Of a stretch of 64,000 bases of DNA, positions 7,047 to 14,959 are shown in pieces. Numbering within the stretch: position 1 is the first letter of the stretch; each line of letters opens with the position of its first letter. The notes under the pieces are model-generated. The model ran no database searches, was not told the origin of the DNA, and was given only the letters and a program-made list of their open reading frames with translations. A program made the position numbers and the translations under genes. Source of the stretch: Amycolatopsis sp. NBC_01480 (GTDB taxonomy: Bacteria; Actinomycetota; Actinomycetes; Mycobacteriales; Pseudonocardiaceae); the NCBI RefSeq assembly GCF_036227205.1, contig NZ_CP109442.1, forward strand, positions 9,238,001-9,302,000. The letters run 5' to 3'.

Positions 7047-10000
7047 CGCACGGCGTCCGGGCGGCGGCCTTCTTCGCCTTCTCCGCCTCTTGTTCCGCCA
7101 GGTTCCTCCGGCCGAGCTTCTTGACGGCCTTCCTGACCTCCGTTTTGTAGTGTTCCACGACCTGCTTCTGCTGGCTCGAGAGCTCCGGCTGATTCTTCAG
7201 CGGGTTCCCGTTCGGCCCGACCCGCACCTCCCGCCCCCGGCCGGTGACGTGGGCGTGCGCCGGCTTGTCGACGTCGTACTCGTGGACCACGATGCGCACG
7301 CCGTTCTTGCCCACGTCCAGCAGGGACAGTCCGAGCGGGTCGAGCCAGGTGAACGGGTTAGGCACGTAACTGTGCGGCGCGTAACCGCCGGCGAGGCCGA
7401 GCGGGTCGGCGCTGAAGTACCGCGCGGTTTCCGGGTCGTAGTACCGGAAGTAGTTGTAGTTCAGCCCCGATTCCGGATCGGCATACTGGCCGGGGAAGCG
7501 CAACGGCGTGAATGCGCTGCCGCCCTGGGCGACCGGCGCGCCCCAGCCGGTGGTCTGCGCGAACCACGCCACGTTCCCGTGCTCGTCCAGCAGCTCCGTC
7601 GGCGCGCCGACCAGGTCGGTGACGATCGCGTAGAACTGCTCGTCGGCGCCCAGGCGCTCGGCCTGCACGAGTGGCCGATGGGACAACGGGTCGTAGTCCC
7701 AGGCCATCGAGCTGCGGCTGGTGAGCTGCTCGGCGAGGGTCGTGCCGTCCCAGACGAAGTCGACCCGCTCGGCGACCTGGCCGTTCGCGTGGCGTTCCTT
7801 CGCGATCCGGCGGCCCAGCGCGTCGTAGGTGTACCGCCACTGCGAGTGGTCCGGTGTGACCAAGCCGGTCAGCTGGTCGTCGGCATTCCAGGCGTACGAC
7901 CAGACCTCGGCGCCACGCTGCTTGCGCACGACCCGGCCTTGCCGGTCGTACTGGAAGCGCAGCTCCCCCGCCTCGTGCAGCAGGGTTCCCGTGTAACGCC
8001 ACGGTTCGGACAGCCCGGCGCCGTGGGTGTCCGCACCGGTCAGGTAACCCGCCGCGTCGTAACGGTAGTGCTCGGACCGCTGCCGGCTGTGCACCTGCTC
8101 GATCCGGCCGAACGGGTCGAGGTCGAACCGGCGCGGTCCGTTGACCCGGTCGGCGACGGCGGTGAGGCTGCCGTCCGGCCGGTACTGGAAACCCCGCTGC
8201 TGCACCGGGTTCCCGGCGCCGGCCAGCACGGTCTGGCCGACCAGCCGGTCGTTCGCGTCCCACGACTGGTTCAGGCGCAGGCCGGCCGCGGTCGTCCGGG
8301 CGGTTTCCCGGCCCGCGGCGTCGTAGGCGAACGCCAGCGTCCGGCTTCCGTTGCGGAGCGCGACCGGTGCACCGGCGGCGTCGAACTCCCAGGTGGACAC
8401 GGTGCCGCCCGGCGTCCGCCGGCGAACGCACCGGCCGAGCGCGTCGTAGTCCGAGGTGACGGTCCGGCCGTTCACCGTCTCGGTCAGCACGCGGCCGAGC
8501 GGGTCCCTGGTCAGGCTGACGGACGAGTCGCGGCTCGACGCCGAAACCAGTCGGCCGGCCGCGTCGTAGGCGAAGTCCATCGTGTCCGTCGGGGACACCG
8601 TCCGCACGACCTGGCCCCGGAGGTCACGGTGGTAGGTGGTGGTCTGCCCGGCGCCGTTGGTCTTGGCGGTGAGCCGGCCGGCCAGGTCCCGTTCGTAGGT
8701 CGTCACGCGGCCGTTGAAATCCGTTTCCCGCGCCAGGAAGCCGGCCGGGTCGTACTCGTACCGCCACACCGAGCCCCGTGCGTCGACGACCGTGGTCAGG
8801 TTCAGCTCGGTGTCGTAGCCGAACTCCATCCGGCTGCCGTCCGCGCCGACCTGCGTGACCGGCAGGTCGAAATGGGTCGTGGCGACCGAGATCAGCGGCC
8901 CGCCGCCGACGGAGTACCCGGCGAAGCTGCCCTCCGGGTCGTGCCGCCAGCGCTCCACGGTCCCGTCCGGCAGCGTCCGGGTCAGCAGTTTGCCCTCCAC
9001 CGTCCAGGACGTCCTGGTGGTGTTGCCCAGCGGGTCGACCTCGACGGTCACCCGGCCGAGCTCGTCGCGGCCGATCCGCGTCGTGCGGCCCAGCGGGTCG
9101 GTCACCGCGACCGGCAGGCCACGGGCGTCCGTTTCGATCCGGCGCACGTTGCCGAGCGCGTCGGCTTCGGTCCGGCGGTGCCCGAGTTCGTTGTAGCCGT
9201 ACCGGGTGACCGCGCCGGCCGGATCCGTTTCCTCGACGAGGTTTCCGCGTTCGTCGCGCCGGTACCGCCACACCGCGCCGTCGGCGTCGGTGAGCTCGAC
9301 GGGCAGGCCGTGCTCGTCCTGGACCGTGGTGGTGCTGCTGCCGTCCGGGTGCACGACCCGGGTGGGCTCCTCGGTCAGGCCGTACTCGTACCGGGTGGTG
9401 TGGCCCAACGGGTCTGTCTCGGCGGTGACCCGGCCGTAGTGGTCACGCTCGAACTGCCTCATCGCACCGAGCGGGTCCACCTGGCGCACCAGCTGCCAAT
9501 TGCCGTCGAAGTGGTAGGTGCTGACCGCGCCGAGCGAGTTGCGGTAGGTGGTCACCCGGTTCCGCCAGTCGTACCGGATCTCGCAGGCGAGCGCACCGCC
9601 GCTGCCGTCGGTCCCGACGACCTGGCCCGCCGGGTCGTAGTGGTAGGCGTACCAGTGGCCGTTGCGGTCGGTCCACCGCGTGACGCGGCCGCTGCTGTCG
9701 TACTCGAACCGCAGGTCCCGGCCGGACGAGTTGCCGACGGCGGACAGTCGGCCCTCGACGTCGTAGGCGTAGCTCGCCAACGGGATGTCGCGGCCGGGCC
9801 CGCGGCTCAGGCGCAGCCCCGTGATCCGGTTGCCCACCGTGTCGACGGCGATGCGGTAACCGCCGGAATGCTCGATCGCCACCGGAGTGCCCGCGTCGTC
9901 CCGGACGATGCTGATGCGGTTCCCGTTGCGGTCGGCGATCTCCGACAGCAGCACCCGCGTGGGCGCGCCGGATCCCGCCGGGGCGGCGAACCGGCGGATC

Positions 10001-11316
10001 TGCCCGTCGGCCGGGCTGGTGACGGTGAACTCGTGGGCGGAGACCGCGCGCAACGGCCAGCGGGCGCCGTGCGACGGGAGCACCGGCGTGCCGTCGGACG
10101 CGGGTGCCGGGTAGGTCAGGGTGACCCCGTCCGCGCCCACGTAGCAGACGCCGTCCGCGTCCAGCTCGACCCTTTGGTCCACTGTGGACGCCCACGAGGG
10201 GCCGAAGGAGCGCCCGAGCCGGTAACTCGAGATGTGGGTCCGGCGCAGGACCAATTCGAGCACCCCGGGCAGCTCGACATCCGTCTGGGACATCAGCATT
10301 TCCCCGGTGGCGAGGTCGACCGGGTCGCCGCCGGTGCACTTCCCGTCGTTCGGGCGGCCGTCCTTCGCCGGGTCGGTGCTGCCGCGGGCGCCGGGGTCGT
10401 CCGGGTTCGCCGAGGTGCCGGACGGCTCCGTGCCCGACGGGGCGGTGGCGCCGTCGTCGGGTGCGTGGGTTCCGTCGCCGGGGGTGTGCGGTTCTTCGCC
10501 GGGCGGGGTGGAGTGGGGCTCGCCGGGGGCGGAGGACGCGTGGGTGGCGTCGTCACCCGCGTGGCCGTGCAGTTCGGCCATGACCTTCTTGATCGAGGCG
10601 AAGATCTCTTCGAGTTTGCTCATCAACGGCCGGAGCTTCTCCACCGAATTGATCAGCTTCTTGATCACCGCGCCGATCTTCTCGGTCCACGCCGCCACCT
10701 GTTCGACGACCTGGGCGACCACCACCGGGGTGCCCAGGCCGAGTGAGCAGACCTCTTCCAGCGCGTCCTGGATGAAATCCCCGACCGCCTGGGTGACCAT
10801 GTCCCGCACCAGCATCCGGACCGCGCCGGTGATCACCCCCACCACCTCGACCACCATGGCGATCGCCGACGCACACGTCGACGCCGCACCGAGGTGGTCG
10901 ATCTTCTCCTTCATCATCGCCCGATACGCGTCCGCCGCCGGGCCCCGCCAGTTCGCCGTGTCCTGGGTGACCGTCGTGGACAGATCCTTCGACGCCTTGT
11001 CCACCGCCGACGCGATGTTCTTCCAGGTCTGCGAGTACGCCGCGATCTGGTCCGCGTCCCCGGCCAGCTGATTCAACGCGTCCTGCAACGGCTTCACGTG
11101 CTCGATCAGCCAGTTCAGCCCGTAGGAGATCAACGTCCCCACCGGGTTCATCGCCATCGTCAGCGCATCCAGCCCCGCGCCCAGGACTCCCAGCCCGCCC
11201 TCGACCCACGAGCCCGAGGAGATCCCGTCATACGCCGACGCCGCGTCGTCGATGATGTTGATCCCGGAGTGCCACGTCGTCGAATCCTGCTTCGCCGCGA
11301 CCAGCGGATTGCTCAT
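7039..11316 (-). CDS. WXG-headed RHS/YD-repeat polymorphic toxin
   Basis: 1425 aa from the ATG of MSNPLVAAKQD with GAAGGG upstream. Residues about 1-250 are helical with a W-x-G signature (NWRGPAADAY, near residue 124) typical of type VII (ESX) cargo. A Pro/Gly/Thr-rich linker follows, then a DUF6531-like entry (GGDPVDLATGEMLMSQTD) and about 900 residues of YD repeats (FAYDAAGR, YRYDAAGYLTGAD). The core ends with the RHS signature YFSADPLGLAGGY and WLDPLGLS. The last 95 residues (HAHVTGRGREVRVGPNGNPL, then a Lys-rich helix) are the presumed toxic tip, whose activity I cannot name. The YD shell would encapsulate the tip until delivery. The next gene downstream is the presumed immunity gene. 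Confidence 0.9.
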   Translation of the reverse strand: MSNPLVAAKQDSTTWHSGINIIDDAASAYDGISSGSWVEGGLGVLGAGLDALTMAMNPVGTLISYGLNWLIEHVKPLQDALNQLAGDADQIAAYSQTWKNIASAVDKASKDLSTTVTQDTANWRGPAADAYRAMMKEKIDHLGAASTCASAIAMVVEVVGVITGAVRMLVRDMVTQAVGDFIQDALEEVCSLGLGTPVVVAQVVEQVAAWTEKIGAVIKKLINSVEKLRPLMSKLEEIFASIKKVMAELHGHAGDDATHASSAPGEPHSTPPGEEPHTPGDGTHAPDDGATAPSGTEPSGTSANPDDPGARGSTDPAKDGRPNDGKCTGGDPVDLATGEMLMSQTDVELPGVLELVLRRTHISSYRLGRSFGPSWASTVDQRVELDADGVCYVGADGVTLTYPAPASDGTPVLPSHGARWPLRAVSAHEFTVTSPADGQIRRFAAPAGSGAPTRVLLSEIADRNGNRISIVRDDAGTPVAIEHSGGYRIAVDTVGNRITGLRLSRGPGRDIPLASYAYDVEGRLSAVGNSSGRDLRFEYDSSGRVTRWTDRNGHWYAYHYDPAGQVVGTDGSGGALACEIRYDWRNRVTTYRNSLGAVSTYHFDGNWQLVRQVDPLGAMRQFERDHYGRVTAETDPLGHTTRYEYGLTEEPTRVVHPDGSSTTTVQDEHGLPVELTDADGAVWRYRRDERGNLVEETDPAGAVTRYGYNELGHRRTEADALGNVRRIETDARGLPVAVTDPLGRTTRIGRDELGRVTVEVDPLGNTTRTSWTVEGKLLTRTLPDGTVERWRHDPEGSFAGYSVGGGPLISVATTHFDLPVTQVGADGSRMEFGYDTELNLTTVVDARGSVWRYEYDPAGFLARETDFNGRVTTYERDLAGRLTAKTNGAGQTTTYHRDLRGQVVRTVSPTDTMDFAYDAAGRLVSASSRDSSVSLTRDPLGRVLTETVNGRTVTSDYDALGRCVRRRTPGGTVSTWEFDAAGAPVALRNGSRTLAFAYDAAGRETARTTAAGLRLNQSWDANDRLVGQTVLAGAGNPVQQRGFQYRPDGSLTAVADRVNGPRRFDLDPFGRIEQVHSRQRSEHYRYDAAGYLTGADTHGAGLSEPWRYTGTLLHEAGELRFQYDRQGRVVRKQRGAEVWSYAWNADDQLTGLVTPDHSQWRYTYDALGRRIAKERHANGQVAERVDFVWDGTTLAEQLTSRSSMAWDYDPLSHRPLVQAERLGADEQFYAIVTDLVGAPTELLDEHGNVAWFAQTTGWGAPVAQGGSAFTPLRFPGQYADPESGLNYNYFRYYDPETARYFSADPLGLAGGYAPHSYVPNPFTWLDPLGLSLLDVGKNGVRIVVHEYDVDKPAHAHVTGRGREVRVGPNGNPLKNQPELSSQQKQVVEHYKTEVRKAVKKLGRRNLAEQEAEKAKKAAARTPCDG

Positions 11317-11497
11317 CCCCCACCGCCCTTCACACCCACCCCGTCGGACGTCACGAGCAAACCACCGGGTTCCCCGCGGTGGGCCGGGATCCGGGCGCAT
11401 TACCCGGATGGTCCAGACGATTTGTCCGGAATTTACCCGATTTTTGCCGAACAACGGACGGTATCGGCCGAGGCGCCGGCCGATGCCGTCCGCGGGG

Positions 11498-12094
11498 CTA
11501 GGCCGCCGGGGTGATCACGATCGCGTTGATCTGGGCCTGGTCGGCGGAACCGCGGGTGAAGCTGATCGTCGTGGTGCCGTTGGCGGCTACCGTGACTGGG
11601 AAGTCGCGTTCGACGCCGAACGCTTCCTGGCCGTCGGCGCCGTGCTCGACGGCGGTGCCGGTGATGTCGAAGTCGGTGAGCACCGGGGTGCCGTCGATGG
11701 AGACGTCGAAGGCGCGTTGCCCGGCGTGGGTCCAGTGCCAGTCGAGGAAGTACAGGCGGACCTGGTAGGCCGCGCCGGGGGTGAGGCCGGGCACGGTGTA
11801 GGTCGAGTCGGTGAAGCGGGAGGTGTCCCAGATTTCGGCCGGGATGGGGTGGGCGACGGTGTTGCCGAAGTTCGGCAGGCTGGGCTTGCCGACCGGAATC
11901 GTGTCGGGAATGCCGCCGGTGCCATAGGAATCGGCGACGAACCCGCTGCCGCCGTTTCCGCCCACGTCGATGGACACCCCGTCGGCGAGCGGCGGCGGGT
12001 CGGCGTGGGCGGCGCCGGTGGCGAAGAACAGGGCGGCGGACACCCCGGCCGTCAGGGTGAGCAGTCTTCGACGGCCGACCGCTTTGCTACTCAT
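11498..12094 (-). CDS. Secreted malectin-like carbohydrate-binding protein
   Basis: 198 aa from the ATG of MSSKAVGRRRLLTLTAG, with AGGAG seven bases upstream. The RRR followed by a hydrophobic core and an AHA-D cleavage site near residue 31 indicate export, perhaps via Tat. The mature part resembles malectin/di-glucose-binding domains: ISIDVGGNG-like start (VSIDVGGNGGSGFVADSYG), a central TVPGLTPGAAYQVRLYFLDW strand pair and the closing AQINAIVI. Members bind glycans outside the cell, often fused to hydrolases; here the domain stands alone. It is divergent from the kinase gene with a 209-bp gap. Specific ligand unknown. Confidence 0.8.
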   Translation of the reverse strand: MSSKAVGRRRLLTLTAGVSAALFFATGAAHADPPPLADGVSIDVGGNGGSGFVADSYGTGGIPDTIPVGKPSLPNFGNTVAHPIPAEIWDTSRFTDSTYTVPGLTPGAAYQVRLYFLDWHWTHAGQRAFDVSIDGTPVLTDFDITGTAVEHGADGQEAFGVERDFPVTVAANGTTTISFTRGSADQAQINAIVITPAA

Positions 12095-12303
12095 GAATTT
12101 TCTCCTGTCACGCTGAAGAATCACCACTGGGGAGAAGCGAATGCGGGATGACGCTACCGGGGAAACAAAGGGTAAAAGAGGTAGGAATCGTGCCCGGGCG
12201 AATGCCGTCGAAAGGGCGGATTCGCCGCAGGGACCCCTCCCGGCGCCGATGTGGGAGGCTGGTCTGGCTTCACTCCGATGCGTCGGCGGCAGGAGGGTCA
12301 CGG

Positions 12304-13728
12304 GTGGGCAAGGGCTGGCGGCTCGGCCGTAAGGGCGGCGTCGCGGGGTTGCGGACCGAGGTCCCCGACGGCCCGCGGAAGATCGGCGGCTACCGCGTGC
12401 TGCGGCGGCTCGGCGCGGGCGGTATGGGCACGGTCTACCTGGGCGTCGGCAAGGACGGCCGTCCGGTGGCGGTCAAGGTGATCCGCGCCGGGCACGCCGC
12501 CGACCCGGCGTTTCGCGCGCGGTTCCACCACGAAGTCGAGGCCGCGCGGCGGGTCCGGCGGTTCTGCACCGCCCCGATCCTCGACGCGGACCCCGGCGCC
12601 GACCCGCCGTACCTGGTCACGGAGTTCATCAACGGCCCCGACCTCCACGACTTCGTCACCGGCTCCGGCCCGCTGCGCGGCGCCGACCTGGAGGCGCTGG
12701 CGGTCGGCGTGATCGCCGCGCTGACCGCGATCCACGACGCCGGGGTGGTGCACCGCGATCTGAAGCCCGCGAACGTGCTGCTGTCGCCGTTCGGGCCGCG
12801 GGTGATCGACTTCGGGATCGCCCGGGTGGCCGACCTGAGCCGGCTCAGCGTGGACGGCGCGATGCTGGGCACGCCCGCGTTCATGGCCCCGGAGCAGCTG
12901 CGGGCCGAGCCGGTCACGTCGGCGGCCGACGTGTTCGCCTGGGGCACGGTGGTCGCGTTCGCCGCGCAGGGCGAATCACCGTTCGGCGCGGACTCGGGGG
13001 TGATCCACCGGACCCTCACTGAGGAACCCGATCTGGACGGACTGGACGGCGCCCTGCGCGACCAGGTCCAGGCCGCACTGGCGAAATCCCCCGCCGACCG
13101 GCCGACGGCGCACGAGATCCTGCAACGCCTGATCTCCGGCGGCGCGCCTGCCGAGGTGCTGGACGCTGCGCCGAAGAGCGCGCCGGCGGATGTTTCGGTG
13201 CGTTCGGTCGAACCAAGGGCTGCTGGGGTCAAGCCGATCAGCCCCGACGAAGCCAAGCACCGCATGGCCGCCGAGCGTGGCGACGTCGCGGCCATGGTGG
13301 AGCTGGGCAGTGTGCTCAGGCGCCGCAAGGACTACGAGGAAGCCGCGCACTGGTACCGCAAGGCCGCCGACGCGGGCTCGGCCGGCGCCCTGAGCAACCT
13401 CGGCCTCCTTTACCACGAACGAGGCGACCGGGACGAAGCGGAACGCTGGTACCGCAAGGCAATCGACGCCGGCGTGCGTCCCGCCCTGGCCAACCTCGGC
13501 AGCCTGTACGAAGACCGAAACCAGCCCGCCGAAGCCGAAGCCTGGTACCGGCGAGCCGCCGAGGCCGGGTTCGCCGGCGGCATGGAACGCCTCGGCACCC
13601 TACTCAAACGCCGCGGCGACATCGCCGGGGCGGAGCACTGGTACCGCAAGGCCGCCGACGCCGGTGACAAGGTGGCCGCCAAGAAACTCGCCGAGCTGCT
13701 CCGAAAACACGGCGAAGACTCACGCTGA
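12304..13728 (+). CDS. Ser/Thr protein kinase with C-terminal Sel1 repeats
   Basis: 474 aa from a GTG with AGGAGGG eight bases upstream. The kinase domain (about residues 25-285) has the glycine loop GAGGMGTVYLG, VAVKVI (K58), HRDLKPANVLL (D152), DFGIAR (D169) and GTPAFMAPE, so it should be active. There is no transmembrane helix; a linker leads to four Sel1-type TPR-like repeats marked by AExWYRKAADAG at the C-terminus, which probably bind partner proteins. The combination places it among cytosolic Hanks-type kinases that assemble signalling complexes. Its final 16 bases form the first unit of the 38-bp repeat array that follows. Confidence 0.9.
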   Translation: MGKGWRLGRKGGVAGLRTEVPDGPRKIGGYRVLRRLGAGGMGTVYLGVGKDGRPVAVKVIRAGHAADPAFRARFHHEVEAARRVRRFCTAPILDADPGADPPYLVTEFINGPDLHDFVTGSGPLRGADLEALAVGVIAALTAIHDAGVVHRDLKPANVLLSPFGPRVIDFGIARVADLSRLSVDGAMLGTPAFMAPEQLRAEPVTSAADVFAWGTVVAFAAQGESPFGADSGVIHRTLTEEPDLDGLDGALRDQVQAALAKSPADRPTAHEILQRLISGGAPAEVLDAAPKSAPADVSVRSVEPRAAGVKPISPDEAKHRMAAERGDVAAMVELGSVLRRRKDYEEAAHWYRKAADAGSAGALSNLGLLYHERGDRDEAERWYRKAIDAGVRPALANLGSLYEDRNQPAEAEAWYRRAAEAGFAGGMERLGTLLKRRGDIAGAEHWYRKAADAGDKVAAKKLAELLRKHGEDSR

Positions 13729-14166
13729 ACAAGGCAATCCACTCCGGCGGCGAAGACTCCCGCCGCGCAACGCCGCCCGCTACCACCGCGACGACCCGAG
13801 CGGTCGTTGCCGTGCCAAGACCTCCGCCGAGCAATGCAGCCCGCTGCCACGGCAAAGACTCGCGCTGACCAGCTCAGCCTGTTGCCACAGCAAAGCCCCT
13901 CGCCGACCAACGCAGCTCGCTGTCCCGGCGAAGAGCCGCACACTCCGTTGCCGCGCAGAGACTCCCGCCGACCACCGGCCTGGCGCACCCCAGGCCGGGC
14001 TGCTCCGGAAGTGCGGCGAAGATCCGCGCCGAGCACCGCAATCCGCTGCCGCGCCGAAGACCCCGCTGAGCAAGCAGCCCGTCGCCGCCGCGAAGGTCTC
14101 CGCTGAAGAACGCGGACCGCTGCCGTCGCAAAAGCCCCGTCGACCAGCGCGTTCCGCTCGCCGCTG
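13713..14166. repeat. Degenerate 38-bp tandem repeat array, about 11 units
   Basis: Units begin with a CGAAGACTC-like word and read roughly CGAAGACTCCGCCGANCA then ACGCAGCCCGCTGCCACGG. Starts are at 13713, 13751, 13815, 13853, 13891, 13929, 13956, 14017, 14055, 14091 and 14129. Seven units are exactly 38 bp; others carry insertions or losses. The first unit contains the kinase stop codon, and the last runs into a headless oxidoreductase. As 38 is not a multiple of three the repeat is not a protein repeat, and there are no unique spacers, so it is not CRISPR. No gene is supported in this stretch. Confidence 0.75.
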
Positions 14167-14808
14167 CGCCGGGTCCGGCCCTACACCATCCCGGTCTACG
14201 ACTACGCGCTGATGACCGAGCCGCTCAGCGAGGCGCAGCAGGCGGCGATCGGCTGGCAGGGCCGCCAGGGCCTGGCCGACACCGGGAGCAAGTTCCACTA
14301 CTACCGGATGACCGCCGACCACCGCATCCTGTGGGGCGGCTACGACGCGGTGTACCACTACCGCGGCCGGGTCCGCGCGGAGCACGACTCCCGGCCGCGG
14401 ACCTACTATTCGCTGGCCGCCAAGTTCTTCCGCACGTTCCCGCAGCTGGAAGGGCTGCGCTTCACGCACGCCTGGGGCGGCGCGATCGACACCTGCACGC
14501 GGTTCAACGCGTTCTACGGCACCGCCGGGCACGGGAAGATCGCCTACTCGGCGGGTCACACCGGGCTCGGCGTCGGCGCCACCCGCTTCGCCGCGGACGT
14601 CATGCTCGACCTGCTGTCCGGGGTGCCCACCGAACGGACCCGCACCACCATGGTCAGCACGAAACCGCTGCCGTTCCCGCCCGAGCCGCTGCGCTGGACC
14701 GGCGTCCGGCTCACCCAGCTCTCCCTCGTCCGGGCCGACCGCCGGGACGGGCGGCGCAACCTCTGGCCCAAGGCCATGGACCGGGTCTGTTTCGGATTCG
14801 ACAGCTGA
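14147..14808 (+). pseudogene. 5'-truncated FAD-dependent oxidoreductase (DAO/PuuB-like)
   Basis: Family resemblance begins abruptly at AFRSPLRRVRPYTIPVYDY and continues to the natural C-terminus FGFDS, about 220 residues of a protein normally about 470 aa. The retained half includes FHYYRMTADHRILWGGYDAV, RFTHAWGGAIDT and GHTGLGVGATRF, typical of gamma-glutamylputrescine oxidase-like flavoproteins. The whole N-terminal Rossmann half that binds FAD is missing and is replaced by the 38-bp repeat array. An ATG at 14212 could start a 198-aa product, but it could not bind FAD. I regard it as a pseudogene. Confidence 0.8.
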
Positions 14809-14959
14809 GGCTCGTTATTCGCCGGTGAATGGCCGCCGAATGGCCGAATGGTCATTACTCCGATTCCACCACTCCGTAAGTCGTGTGCACACTTCCGCCG
14901 TTGTTCGATCTGGTTTAGTGTTGTTCGTTGTAGGTGGTTCTTGAGGTGGGGAGTTCACG

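Noticed and set aside
6982..10746. Very long plus-strand open frame opposite the RHS gene
   Set aside because: It mirrors the codon phase of the RHS gene, is rich in Arg, Val, Gly and Asp without any domain, and arises from high GC3 on the opposite strand.
13713..14166. CRISPR array
   Set aside because: Units are contiguous and degenerate, without unique spacers of constant length; no cas genes are in the window.
14883..14892. Palindrome GTGTGCACAC as an operator of the GH2 gene
   Set aside because: A single 10-bp palindrome without a neighbouring regulator or second copy; recorded in the gene entry only.
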